From contig NC_030817.1 of the NCBI RefSeq assembly GCF_001704415.2, forward strand, positions 33,677,550-33,741,549: 64,000 bases of DNA, in the 5' to 3' direction. Origin of the DNA: Capra hircus. Lineage: Eukaryota; Chordata; Mammalia; Artiodactyla; Bovidae. Positions 41,713 to 53,149 of the stretch are shown piece after piece. Position numbers and translations under genes: made by a program. The notes beneath the pieces are model-generated. The model saw only the letters and a list, made by a program, of their open reading frames with translations. It searched no databases and was not told the origin of the DNA. Within the stretch, counting starts at the first letter, position 1; the number at the start of each line of letters is the position of its first letter.

Positions 41713-41724
41713 CTAAAGTTGAGT

Positions 41725-42324
41725 ACTAGATCCTTAATTTCTAGGTTCTTTTCGTGTTGTGTGTGAGTTTATGTCACATACATCTAGTTTGACCATTATT
41801 ATACATTAGTAACTCAATTAGTTGAATTCAACTTTCTAGTGACTAATTAGAAAATAAGAGTCAATGTAATCAAAAGATTTATTATGAGTTTAAATTGAGA
41901 TGGAGTTCTTTTTCTTCCTCAGACACATAAATCAGCTTAAATGAATTGTTGCTCTCCACAAATGAAATAAGACTGCTTTTAAGGACTTAATTGCCATAAT
42001 TCTGCAGTAGCATTTGCACCCCTGGTCTTTTGTATTACATTTTGATGCCTTCAGAGTTATTCTTGTAAATTTATATCCACATGACTCCATTTGTAACAAA
42101 TAATAGGAAGAACTAGCGAAAATGTTCATGGATCTCAACATACTTGAGATGTTCATCTACCTTCACGTCAAAATACTTTTTCTCTTTCTTGCATAGATAA
42201 TATTTTGAAGAAATACATTGAGAGAGATGGAATTTTTGCCTATAGGGTTCATAAGATACCGAAACTCTGATATTGCCCTTGAATCAAAGAATGTCAAACT
42301 TTAAACCAGAGGTGAGTTTGTTCC
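41725..42324. other. No recognised feature
   Basis: AT-rich sequence without a supported gene or repeat. Confidence 0.4.
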
Positions 42325-42500
42325 CTTTGGGGAGTTTGGAGTCAGAAAAATCTGAGTTTCTGTCAAATTAGCCTCCTGCTTCTCCTACTTTCAATATAAT
42401 ATAAAATGACTGAAATAGTACTTACCTTGTGAGGATAATTCAGAGACCAGCTGAGCTAGTGGGTAATGAAAGAGCGCTTTGAAACTGTGATGTTCTAGTA
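42325..42500 (+). repeat. MIR SINE fragment
   Basis: 'tttggagtcagaaaaatctg', 'aaaatgactgaaatagtact' and 'cttaccttgtgaggataatt' follow the MIR order; diverged. Confidence 0.55.
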
Positions 42501-43055
42501 GTTATTTTTTTATTGTATATCACACTCATTTTGGATAAGAATAAAGTGGATCTTGTTTCAAAGTTCTTCCCTGAATCTGACATCAGTACAGTGGTTGGAA
42601 TGAGCATTGTCAGTATGTTCAAGTTAATTTATGCCTGCCACTTCCAAAGGCAGCTTTGCCTAAGAGAACTGATGCTGTGGCAGCATCCACTCAGAGTGAG
42701 CCTAAAATGAAACCCAAGGCACACGTTTAAGGCAGATAACTCTGAGACCACTGGACTCAGCTCATTCTTATGGGTTTATGTGCACGCAAGGCAGAATCCT
42801 GGAAAGTACAAACTCATTTTATGAGATTACAGAATCTTAAACTCATGCAAAGAATTTTATTTAGACATGTTGAGTAACACTTAAGTGGAATCCCTTGATC
42901 ATATTTCTCAGAAATAAGAAATCAACAATTTTGACCCACTTCATTGATGGACAGTATTTCTTATTGAGAACTTGACTCTAAAGGTAGTGGTTTTAAATTG
43001 GAAGACAGCATTAAAGCATTATATCTCATCTTTTAGAACAATGGTTTTAAAACAT
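42501..43055. other. No recognised feature
   Basis: Unique-looking sequence; the two ORFs facing each other at 42,440-42,710 are complementary shadows without a domain. Confidence 0.4.
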
Positions 43056-43426
43056 ATATGTTTTAATACGTCAATCCCAATCCCCCAGTTCATGCTATCT
43101 CCCTCCTTGGTATCCACATTTGTTCTCTATGTTCGTGTCTCTATTTCTCCTTTTTAAATACGATCATCTACATCATTTTTCTAGATTCCACATAAATGTC
43201 TTAATATATAATATTATGTTCTTCTCTTTCTGTATAAAACAGATAACTAATAAGAAACTACTGTATAGCACAGGGGACTTTACTCATGCTCTGTGATGAC
43301 CTAAATGGAAAGAAATCTTTAAAAAGAGGGGGACGTATATATACATATATATATAGCTGACTCATTTCACTGTACAGTAGACGCTAACACAGCATTGTAA
43401 AGTAACTATATTCCAATAAAAATTAA
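43056..43426 (+). mobile_element. Ruminant L1 3' end with inverted 5' piece
   Basis: Positions 43,056-43,232 are reversed L1 3' UTR ('tcaatcccaatcccccagtt', 'tttttctagattccacataa'). Positions 43,233-43,426 are forward L1 3' end ('aagaaactactgtatagcac', 'tttcactgtacagtagacgc', 'aactatattccaataaaaat'). This is the layout of a twin-primed insertion in plus orientation. ttaaaacat at 43,047-43,055 and 43,427-43,435 may be the target-site duplication, though it is A/T-rich. Confidence 0.78.
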
Positions 43427-43439
43427 TTAAAACATGTTT

Positions 43440-44452
43440 TTAAAGTGGCAGAATATTTTCTTTTGTTCAGAAGAAAGAATAGGCAGCTATCCAATATGCC
43501 TTTAAAAAAAACGGTGGAGGGGGCGCAAAGTAGAGCTGAAGTGAAAGAAAGTATGTGTGTGTGTGTTAAAGAATTTGGAGCCCAACTTACTGAACTGTCC
43601 CTTCTCTGATGCTGTCTTGTGACAGTTTCCATTAGTGGCCAGTGAAATCGAATGAGTATTCCCGCAATGCGGGAATCTTATGCAAAGGCTAAATTGTAAT
43701 AATGAGTTAGATCATGTTTGGCTATCTTATACAGATATAAAAAAGAGCTGAGTGGAAGTTCAGGGACAGAAATGGTTCCCCTGGGATTTCTTTTACAGCT
43801 ATCTGATCATTATGAGTCATGTCAGGATTGCAGAGTATGGAATTTGAAGGCATTTATAACAGAAAATAAGAGAGCTGATAACGGCAGGCCTGAGAGACAT
43901 GCGCACAGCGAGAAAGCAGGTTGTCTGGCAAAATAGTTAATTTCTGAACTTTCATGCACAAAAGTGAAGTGAAAGTCATTCTGTATTGAGACACACCATG
44001 ATATGTTCAAGTTTCTTCTGGAACTAAAATAATCTTTTATAACATATATTTCAAGTTTACCTCTATGGGATTGTATAGTGATATTTTCCTTATTGGCTAT
44101 GAGTCATCTAACTTTCACCTTGGCGTAATATAATAGAACTAATAGCTATTTATCCTAAAAAATGTATATTAAATTAGGACTTTTATGCCCACACTTCTCT
44201 GCTTAAATAAATCCAAATGTGTATGGAATAAAAGGCAATTTACATGTGGCATTGTTAGCCTCCAATATCTAGGAAAAACATTGAAATTTTTATTTCACAA
44301 AGAGAAACCAAAAGAACTATTGACGGTCTACTTGTTAAAGGAAAAGCAGAATTCATTTCTCAACTTTTCTGATAGAGGACCATACATGTCTCTTTGCATA
44401 TTTAACATGAAAAAAAAAGCCATCAGGCAGCAACCTTTATTTAATCTAGACT
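43440..44452. other. Repeat-poor stretch with a near-palindrome at 43,658-43,676
   Basis: The 9-base arms attcccgca and tgcgggaat are separated by one base, forming a CpG-containing near-perfect palindrome. A TG-rich patch lies at 43,553-43,566. Nothing else is recognised; ORFs at 43,718-43,936 and 44,185-44,454 have no domain. Confidence 0.45.
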
Positions 44453-44463
44453 AGTGTTGGGAA

Positions 44464-44740
44464 GGAGAAGGCAATGGCAACCCACTCCAGTACTCTTGCC
44501 TGGCAAATCCCATGGACGGAGGAGGCTGGTAGGCTGCAGTCCATGGGGTCGCTAGGAGTCGGACACGACTGAGCGACTTCACTTTCACTTTTCACTTTCA
44601 TGCATTGGAGAAGGAATGGCAACCCACTCCAGTGTTCTTGCCTGGAGAATCCCAGGGATGGGGGAGCCTGGTGGGCTGCCATCTCTGGGGTCGCACAGAG
44701 TTGGACACGACTGAAGCGACTTAGCAGCAGTAGCAGCAGC
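44464..44740 (+). mobile_element. Bov-A2 SINE (dimeric Bov-A)
   Basis: Two Bov-A monomers follow each other: 44,464-44,570 and 44,608-44,722, each with 'ggcaacccactccagt' and 'gacacgactga'. The linker is cttcactttcacttttcact and there is no tRNA head. The tail is an AGC repeat (44,723-44,742). A perfect 11-base target-site duplication, agtgttgggaa, lies at 44,453-44,463 and 44,741-44,751. Many retained CpGs suggest a fairly young insertion. Confidence 0.95.
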
Positions 44741-44778
44741 AGTGTTGGGAAATATCTTTTATAAGGTTTTCATCTTCA

Positions 44779-44981
44779 AAAGGCTTACAGAGTAAAGAAT
44801 CTACAATGTGGCAGACCCGGTTTGAATCACTGGGTCAGGAAGATCCCCTGGAGAAAGGAATGGCTACCCACTCTAGTATTCTTGCCTGGAGAATCCCATG
44901 GACAGAGGAGCCTGGCGGGCTATAGTCCATGGGGTTGCAACGAGTCAGATGTGACTGAGTGACTAACACTTGCACTTTGAA
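44779..44981 (+). mobile_element. Bov-tA SINE, head damaged
   Basis: Forward Bov-tA lacking its first bases: 'gagtaaagaatctacaatgt', 'aggaagatcccctggagaaa', tail 'gactgagtgactaacacttg'. It lies 38 bases after the Bov-A2. Confidence 0.9.
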
Positions 44982-45153
44982 ACTCAGTTCAAAAATCTTC
45001 ACTTACTAGTTATATGCTTGTTCTAATCATTTTATTCTTTGCTTATCCTTAGAACTTTTGTATCTAATTATAGTTTACATCTTTTATTTTCGCTTTTATT
45101 AATGTGTTGCCTCAAAAGTGTAAGGTGTCTTGTATGTGTACGTTTTATCTCTA

Positions 45154-45848
45154 CAGTTCAGTTCAATCACATGATCATATCCGACTCTGCAACCCCATGG
45201 ACTGCAGCACGCCAGGCTCCCCTGTCCATCACCAACTCCCAGAGCTTGCTTAAACTCATGTCCATTGAGTCAGTGATGCCATCCAACCGTCTCATCCTCT
45301 GTCATCCCCTTTTCCTCCTGCCTTCAATCTTTCCCAGCATCAGGGTCTTTTCCAATGAAAAAGTTCTTTGCATCAGGTGGCCAAAGTATTGTATTGGAGC
45401 CTTAGCCTCAGCATCGGTTCTTCCAATGAAGATTCAGGACTGATTTCCTTTAGGATGGACTGGTTGGATCTCCTTGCAGTCCAAGGGACTCTCACGAGTT
45501 TTCTCTGGCACCACAGTTCAAAAGTATCAATTCTTCGGCACTCAGTTTTCTTTATGGTCCAACTCTCACATCCATACATGGCCGCTGGAAAAACCCATAG
45601 CTTTGACTAGACAGACATTTGTCAGCAAAGTAATGTCTCTGATTTTTAATATGCTGTCTAGGTCAGTCATAGCTTTTCTTCCAAGAAGCAAGTGTCTTTT
45701 AAAATCATGGCTGCAGTCACCATCTGCAGTGATTTTGGAGCCCAAGAAAATAAAGTCAGCCACTGTTTCCACTGTTACCCCATCTATTTTATTTACCATG
45801 AAGTGATGGGACCAGATGTCATGATCTTATTTTTATCAATGCTGAGTT
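45154..45848 (-). mobile_element. BovB LINE 3' end, fused to tubulin pseudogene
   Basis: Reverse BovB from 'cagttcagttcaatcacatg' to 'caatgctgagtt'. BovB similarity ends at 45,848 and the reversed 3' end of an alpha-tubulin mRNA begins at the next base, in the same orientation, with no poly(A) run between them. BovB sequence does not resume on the far side of the tubulin copy. The recurrent stop site is CGA here. Confidence 0.92.
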
Positions 45849-47730
45849 AGACAGGAAATACTTTATTTAAACTCATCAGAGAAATGAATAGCTTGGGTCT
45901 ATAACAAAGTGCCATGTTTTAAAGCATAGGTCAGTAATTGTATATGAGAGTATACACTGCTATATACAAATTAACTGATCAGACCACAACCTTCCAAGTT
46001 TTAAAACAGAATAAGCAAAGGTGCTGTAAAAGCAGCACCCTTGTGACATTTTAACTTTCATATTCCTCTCCTTCTTCCTCTCCCTCTCCTCCCACAGAAT
46101 CCCCACCAACCTCCTCATAATCCTTCTCAAGGGAAGCCACGTCCTCATGGGCCTCAGAAAACTCTCCTTCCTCCATGCCCTCACCCACGTACCAGTGAAC
46201 AAAGGCATGCTTGGTATACGTCAGGTCAAACTTGTGGTCTGGGTGAGTCCAGGCCTCAGTGATGGTTGTGGTGTTGCTCAGCATGCACACAGCTCACTGA
46301 ACTTTGGCCAGGTTGCCACCAGGTACCACAGTAGGAGGCTGGTAATTAATGCCAACCTTGAAGCCAGTGGGGCACCAGTCCACAAACCGGATGGTACGCT
46401 TGGTCTTGATGGTGGCAACGGCAGCATTGACATCTTTGGGAACCACGTTGCCACAGTACAACAGTCAGCAGGCCATGTATTTACCATGGCGAGGGTCACA
46501 TTTCACCATCTGGTTGGCTGGTTCAAAGCAAGCATTGGTGATCTCTGCTGCAGCAAGCTGTTCATGGTGGGCTTTCTCAGCAGAGATGACAGGGGCGTAT
46601 GTGGCCAGAGGGAAGTGGATGCGGGGATAGGGCACCAGATTGGTCTGGAACTCTGTCAGATCCACATTCAGGGCGCCATCAAACCTCGGGGAAGCAGTGA
46701 AAGTGAAGTGAAGTCACTCAGTCGTGTCTGACTCTTTGTGACCCCATGGACACCAGGCTCCTCCGTCCATGGGATTTTCTAGGCAAGAGTACTGGAGTGG
46801 GTTGTCATTTCCTTCTCCAGGGAATCTTCCTGACCCAGGGGTTGAACCCAGGTCTCCCGCATTGTAAACAGATGCTTTACCATCTGAGCCACCAGGGAAG
46901 TGGGGAAGCAGTGATGGAGGACACAATTTGACCTATCAACTTATTCAGGTTGGTATATGTTGGGCACTCAATGTTGAGGTTTCTAGGACAGATGTCATTG
47001 ATGGCCTCATTGTCTACCATGAAGGTGCAATCAGAGCACTTCAGGGTGGTGTGGGTGGTGAGGATGGAGTTTAGGGCTCACCTACAGCTGTTGAAACTTG
47101 GAAGGCTGGGTAAATGGAGAACTCCAGCTTGGACTTCTTGCCATAATTGATAGAGAGACATTCCATCAGCAGGGAGGTGACCCAGAACCAGTTCCCTCAC
47201 CAAAGCTGTGAAAAACCGAGAAGCCCTGAAGACCTGTGCACTGCTCAGCCAGTTTCTGAATTTGCTCCAAGATGAGATCACCGATCTCCTTGCCAATGGT
47301 GTAGTGACCTCAGGCATAGTTATTGGCAGCATCCTCTTTGCCTGTGATGAGCTGCTCAGGGTGGAAGAGCTGGCAGTAGGTGCCAGTGCAAACCTCATCA
47401 ATGAGTGGGGATTCCAGGTCTACAAACACTGCCCTGGGCACATGCTTGCCAGTGTCTGCCTCACTGAAGAAGGTGTTGAAGGAGTCATCTCCTCCCCCAG
47501 TAGTCTTGTCACTTGGCATCTGGCCATCGGGCTGAATGCCATGTTCCAGGCAGTAGAGCTCCCAGCAGGCATTGCCTATCTGAACACCAGCCTGGCCAAA
47601 GTGGATGGAGATGCACTCACACATAGTTGCTGTTTTGTGGCTGCCGAGCAGATGGCAGAGAGAAGAGATTGTTGCTTCTTACAGCATGACTCTTAGGCGG
47701 TCGATGTAAGAGAACCTGTGGCACACGGGC
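45849..47730 (-). pseudogene. Processed alpha-tubulin pseudogene (TUBA1-like)
   Basis: Intronless reverse copy of an alpha-tubulin mRNA. The N-terminus (start codon at 47,622-47,624) reads MCECISIHFGQAGVQIGNAC and continues to NNYA; the C-terminus ends in EEGEEY plus two extra codons because the normal stop is lost (TAA at 46,051-46,053). The acidic tail DSVGGEGEEEGEEY fits the TUBA1A/TUBA1B type. The 3' UTR keeps a polyadenylation signal (reverse of tttatt, 45,862-45,867). Breaks include TGA after NNYA, TGA after KYMAC (46,465), TGA in the later 'VQ-AVCML' stretch, a one-base loss in the GTGSG region and a Bov-tA insertion at 46,701-46,901. Tubulin forms microtubules with beta-tubulin, but this copy is dead. 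The right limit is uncertain by about 50 bases. Confidence 0.95.
46701..46901 (-). mobile_element. Bov-tA SINE inside the tubulin pseudogene
   Basis: Reverse Bov-tA with the tail (aagtgaagtgaagtcactca) on the left and the head (gagccaccagggaagt) on the right. A perfect 13-base target-site duplication of tubulin sequence, ggggaagcagtga, lies at 46,688-46,700 and 46,902-46,914. It postdates the pseudogene. Confidence 0.96.
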
Positions 47731-47789
47731 GTTTGCAGCTCCCTATATACAACTCAGTCCGAATGCTAACTTTTTGAATTTTGAGAATA

Positions 47790-47860
47790 TCTCTGCAACT
47801 GGACCATAAATTCCATGAGGGCAGGGACTTCTTCAATGTCCTCAAAGAATGAAGAGTCCA
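47790..47860 (+). repeat. L2 LINE 3' scrap
   Basis: 'aattccatgagggcagggac' is the characteristic L2 3' phrase. It marks the host DNA to the right of the tubulin copy. Confidence 0.55.
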
Positions 47861-48391
47861 GTCTTCTGTACCAGATGATCTGTGTACTCTGCAGCAAATG
47901 TGTGTTTATTACTACCTGGTACCCTCTTACTTCTTAATCTGTGAACACTTTCCACCTTACTCAATTGGTTTACACTCAGGGAAAACAAACTGCTTTACTA
48001 GTCTGAATAAACAACATTCAATAGGAAGGTAAATCTGTTGCTACAAAAATAATATAAATTGCAAGTCAAAGCAAAACATTAAGTGGTTTTTGTATTATCT
48101 ACTTTCTGTGGTTCTTAAACAGAAACCTTTATCATCTGATTAAAATTACATTCATTATAAAGAAGTAACATTAACTGTTAAATGATACTATCTCAGGACA
48201 GATTGGATGGCTTTGTATACTGTTAGGCATTTCTGTAAAGTGCATTCATTTCTCCTTTATTTGTATCTTGATAAATGCAGAGGGTTTTTAAGTGGTTACG
48301 TGTGGTTTTAGGATAGATTTTGTTTGTATTGTTATTTTCAATCTGCGTTGTTTTTGTATTATCATATTTGGCCATAACATATGCAGGTTGT
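47861..48391. other. No recognised feature
   Basis: AT-rich sequence, nothing supported. Confidence 0.4.
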
Positions 48392-48609
48392 GTTCATGCT
48401 CGGTCACTTCACTCAAGTCTGACTCTTTGCAGCCCTTTGGACTGTAGCCCACCAGGCTCCTCTGTCCATGGGATTTTCCCAGCAAGAATACTGGAGTGGG
48501 TTGCCATGCCCTCCTCCAGGGGAGCTTCCCAACCCAGGGATTGAACCTGTGTCCGCTGCATCTCCTGCACTGCAGGCAGATCCTTTGCCACTGAGACACT
48601 GGGGAAGCC
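48392..48609 (-). mobile_element. Bov-tA SINE
   Basis: Reverse Bov-tA from 'atgctcggtcacttcactca' to 'gagacactggggaagcc'. Target-site duplication not resolved. Confidence 0.93.
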
Positions 48610-48849
48610 TTATGTAAATTGTGCTGGGGTGTAATTAGAAATGATTGATGCGATTACTTGAATAAATATGTGTGAGAAAATGTAAGAGTAAAAAGAAAAA
48701 ATTGTACTGGGGTTTTAAATCAAGAGGAGGAATTCTAGCTTCCCAGGTTGAAGTCTGTCAGATCTGTGGCCTTGTAACCCCACTTTTGGCAGCAGATATC
48801 AAAGACATTCAGCGGACGGCACAGTCCAGTCTTCGCTTGGGCCCTGTGC

Positions 48850-49000
48850 TACCCAGCTATGTGACTACCTAACTACCTGGATAAGTTTCTTAACTTTTCC
48901 AATCCTCAATTTCTTCCTCTATAAAATGAATGTAACAGAGATCAAGAGGATTAAGTAAGATACTTAGTATTTTACCATGTCAAACACTTAGTAGAGTTGC
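48850..49000 (+). repeat. MIR SINE fragment
   Basis: 'taagtttcttaacttttcca', 'cctctataaaatgaatgtaa' and 'gattaagtaagatacttagt' follow the MIR order. Confidence 0.65.
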
Positions 49001-50737
49001 AGGTCCATCTTAAGCATATGATAAATGTCAGCTGTTCTGATTAGCAGATGCTCCTCTAAGTTGTAATTTGATTCCCAGAAAGGTCAGCTCTGCTCTTCAA
49101 TTCCAGCCCCCTTCTCTGGCCACAGCCATGAAAGGTGTGCTTCACAGTAATGTTGGCTGCATTGGGTCAGGTCCTCATTTCTCTCTCCCTTCATTTAGGT
49201 GGGATAACCCACACAGCTCTGCATATGAATATGAGCCAGTGTCAACGTAGGATCTTTGGAAATACTTGTAAAATGTAAATCTTACAGTAGATTGTGTTTG
49301 AGTAGTGACAGCCTTTAACAGGAAACTCATTGTAATGTGATGCATGTTCCAAGCCACGGGACTGTCTTAGAAGTCAGAACATTTTACACCAAGGGGCTTT
49401 GACGCCTAATCTTTTAGGTGGTGCCTGAAGTAGATGTTCTTCCCTGAACCCTACTCTCAGATTTCTCTACTAAAATCTCCGTGATATTTTCACCTTGCTC
49501 CACATCTTTCTCATTTCCCAGAGAGGCTTTTATTCGGCTGGGAGATCTCTCCAGTCCATTTCCCAGGGCAGCAAATGAAGCCGTGTGAACTGAAGCACTC
49601 ACAGATATCCTTCAAATCAACAGGACTAAAAAAGCTCTAGCACCACATCTTTGGTTGGAAATCCAGGTCGCTGAGATGGTACTCACACTGTCAACTGGTT
49701 AGCGTGCAGATCTGACTACTAAGAAATAAAAATATAAGTGATTTAGAGCAGTGCAGAGAAGAAACCTAAATATGAAGCCCAGTGCTTCTGGATTCTCTTG
49801 TCCACCTGAAGTGGTTTTTATTTTTTTAATCTAGCCTAAATTTCAACAATTAATTTCAGATATTGGAAAAGTCTTCCCTATCTTCTCAGGTTGCCACTCT
49901 ACTCATCTTTTATTATTTTTGGCTAAACTATTATTTATGTCTATAAGTTAAAAAGTTACTAAAGTACAACAAAAACCATTTTTAATATATCCACCATTTA
50001 GAACAAATTAACTTATGTTCTGATGTTTCAGCATATTTTACATCCATATTTTTATATAAGAAAAGTATTTCACTATTTTAATAAAAATGAAACACACATA
50101 GAAAAGAATCAGACATTAACAAATAATGCTGAATATTTTAAAATCACCTCACATTCAATTACCCAGAAATATTATTATCATTACGTTAAATGCACACATT
50201 TTCAGATGTCTTTTTGTGTATCCACCTACAAATACAGAGAAAGAGAGTGAGATTGGGAGAGAGAGAGATGTGAGTCTTGAGACTGATTTTTTTCCTTTGA
50301 AATGCCTTTGAGATCCAGCTGGGATGTTTTCTTTATTGTGCAGTGGCCATTCATTGATTTTCTTCCTCCTCCTTCTGATAAGAGATGCTAACTTTCCTTT
50401 GGAGAATCATTCTTCCACTCATTCTCCATTCTTAGTCTGCTCACCACCATACTTCCCACCCTAAGCTCCTGAGGTATTCACATAACCCAAACCTGTTCTC
50501 CAATTGCTGCCAGTGTGAGAGGAAGGGGCAGTAATGGAGATGGCCTTATGCTGTCTGTCATATACTATGCTGAAGTCTTTTAGTAATGACAGTACAGAGA
50601 AAGAAGGCAAAAATAATAAAAATCTGATGTAAAATTTGGAAAGTTTCCTTAGAGGAGGAGATTTTTGAATTGAGTCTTAAAGGCTGAGTAGTATTTTTCT
50701 AGCAAAAATAGAAAATAGTAGTATTTTTCTAAAGAAA
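49001..50737. other. Long AT-rich stretch, little recognised
   Basis: Positions about 50,640-50,705 resemble a reversed L2 fragment ('ggaggagatttttgaattga'). A local duplication of 'gtagtatttttcta' occurs near 50,690 and 50,719. A GA-rich patch lies at 50,235-50,270. No gene is supported. Confidence 0.4.
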
Positions 50738-50921
50738 GTGTTGTTGTTGTCTAGTTGCTAAGTCATGTCCGACTCTTTGAGACCCCAAGGACTGCAGCAC
50801 ACCAGGCTTCTCTGTCTTTCACTGTCTCCTGGAGTTTGCTCAAACTCATATTCATTGAATCGGTGATGCCATCCAACCATCACATCCTCTGTCACCCCCT
50901 TCTCCTCCTGCCCCCAGCTTC
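50738..50921 (-). mobile_element. BovB LINE 3' end, short
   Basis: Reverse BovB tail of the GTT-repeat type ('gtgttgttgttgtctagttg') to 'tcctgcccccagcttcag'. Severely 5'-truncated. Confidence 0.9.
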
Positions 50922-52029
50922 AGAAAGTGGAGAAGGTGATAAAACATCATCATTGCCAGTGACAGATTAGGACCAGGTACACACACCTGTATGTTAAAAG
51001 ACATATGAAAATGTCAGAAAATACCTCTGCAAGGGAAAACTCAGAAAAAATTTATGAACTAAGCTTACATGCTATCATTTAATTTAGAAAGGTAATTATT
51101 TAGCTAAGATCACGTACTTTGATTAAAGGCTATTTAACAAATAAAACGGTGTTGGATTTGAAAAGAGTGTTCAAATTTCATGAAACATACATATTAGGTT
51201 AAAATTATTTTTAAAAGATATCTCATTAAAACTTTTAAAGAATTTATTTGAACCAGTTTAAGTACACAGGGAAGGATAATTGATGAATTTACCAACTTTT
51301 TTTCCTGACCTCTTTGGTTTTTAGACGTATTCCATCCACACTTCTTTCCTTCCATCAGGCTTGGTAGATGAATAAAAACTCTACAAAAAGAGATTATGAC
51401 AATCATTTGGCAAAACAGTAATAGAAATCGCTCCACATATTAACTGACATTCTTCTACTCAATTGCTGAAGCATACATTTACCAGGGATTGACCCCTTCA
51501 CCATTCAACCATTCTGTATGCTTTCCTATATCACAGAAACTAAAAATCTGAAAACTGCGTTTCCTCGACTCCCTCGCAGACTAGATGCAGGGTCAGATAC
51601 AGTTTGATTTCACCAATCACATATGTTTACCAAAGACTGAATTAAGAAGAATGAACAGATCTATTGCTTCGGGCAGTTCCTGGAAACTTAGCCTAGAATT
51701 TGTATCTTTGGCCACACGACCTCTTGCATAGGCCATGCTCTACAGTGAAATAAGTCCATCTCTGTTTCAGTGAACCAGAGTGGATTCTATTCTCCATAAC
51801 TGATCCCTTGCTCATAGTGCTACCTTTGGTCAAAGTCTCTAGATTTGATTTTTCAAAAAATATGTATAACCACTAAAGTATAAATTGAGGTATTAAAGTG
51901 GAATTTGGTACTGAGCAGTCAAAGAAGTTTCTATTTTAAAATAAAATATATTGTGTTTTTCTTTGTTCAAAATGGAAACAGTTTTATATAATAGCTTTAG
52001 TTCTGATTGTAAAATGAACTTAAGTACAT
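50922..52029. other. No recognised feature
   Basis: AT-rich unique-looking sequence; an 80-codon minus-strand ORF at 51,194-51,436 has no domain. Confidence 0.4.
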
Positions 52030-52038
52030 ATTAAGTAT

Positions 52039-52249
52039 TAGTTGTTTAGTCACTAAGTTGTGTCTGAATCTTTTGTGACACCATGAACTGTAGCCCACCT
52101 GGTTCCTCTGTCCACGGGATTCTTCGGACAAGGATACTGGAGTGGATTGCCACTTCCTCCTCCAGGGGATCTTCCTGACACAGGGATTGAACCTGCATCT
52201 CCTGCTTTGGCAGGCAGATTATTTACCACTTAACCACCTGGGAAGCCCC
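52039..52249 (-). mobile_element. Bov-tA SINE
   Basis: Reverse Bov-tA with target-site duplication attaagtat at 52,030-52,038 and 52,250-52,258. Confidence 0.94.
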
Positions 52250-52539
52250 ATTAAGTATGTTAGATGACAGTAAAAAGAATAAGAAAAATAGCAAAGTTTA
52301 TTTACAAACATTTTACCTGAGATAATTGCCTTACTTTTCCTGTGCTTGGACATATATAATGCACATATTTTATAAAATCAAGAACATAGCAAAAATATTG
52401 CTCTGTAATATGCTTTCCACCTGATGTATTTGTAAACATATTTTCATATCAAATCTGCATATTAATATAAAAAATGGATATTAAATTCTTAGTAGATACT
52501 GTATATATCTTCCATATATATTTATTACACATCCTTTAT

Positions 52540-52790
52540 TCTGAATATTCAACTTGTTTTTAATTTTCAACTGTTATGAACAAAGCTAAAATGAACACCT
52601 TTCATTCATTTTTATTTATTTCCTCAGTGTAAATTCACAGAGGAGGAATTTCTAAGTCAATTTTAAAGATATTTGATATCTACTGTAAGATTGCTCTTTA
52701 CAAAGACTGGATCAGTTTCCAAGGTCACCAGCAGCAATGCTATGCCCATTATTTTGCATGACACTGGATATAAATGATATGATAGTCTAA
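52540..52790 (-). repeat. Old L1 (L1M-type) fragment
   Basis: 'actgttatgaacaaagctaa', 'gaggaggaatttctaagtca' and 'gtttccaaggtcaccagcag' follow a reversed, highly diverged old L1. Confidence 0.55.
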
Positions 52791-53149
52791 TATGGGAAAA
52801 ACAGAATATCATTTAATTGTTTTCTTCCTCTCCTTAAAAATGATATATATATCTTTCTTTTCCTTAAAGATCACTATTTTATGTTTTTAGCTTCTTTAGT
52901 TCAGGATTATTATCCAGATATCTTCCTAATCATGATGTTAAATGTAGATACAGGTTTAAAAACTGCAGTTTTCTTCTCGTGTTTTGAAATACTATTTATT
53001 TTATATATATATTTAAATACTATTTATTATATATATTAATATTAATATATTTTAAAAGTAGCAATTCATAGCAAGTGGATTCTTTAATAGCCTTAAGACA
53101 GCTGGTTAACATTTGGAGAAATGTTTAGAAACATTAGAGAAACATTTAG
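52791..53149. other. AT-rich with local tandem duplications
   Basis: A unit 'actatttatt..tatatatat' is repeated near 52,990-53,050. 'ttagaaacattagagaaa' occurs twice, 21 bases apart, at about 53,125-53,163. Confidence 0.6.

Noticed and set aside
46147..46731. 194-codon plus-strand ORF
   Set aside because: It is the antisense shadow of the alpha-tubulin pseudogene.
52990..53050. AT-rich duplications as an origin or attachment site
   Set aside because: Simple AT slippage explains the pattern and nothing else supports a special site.
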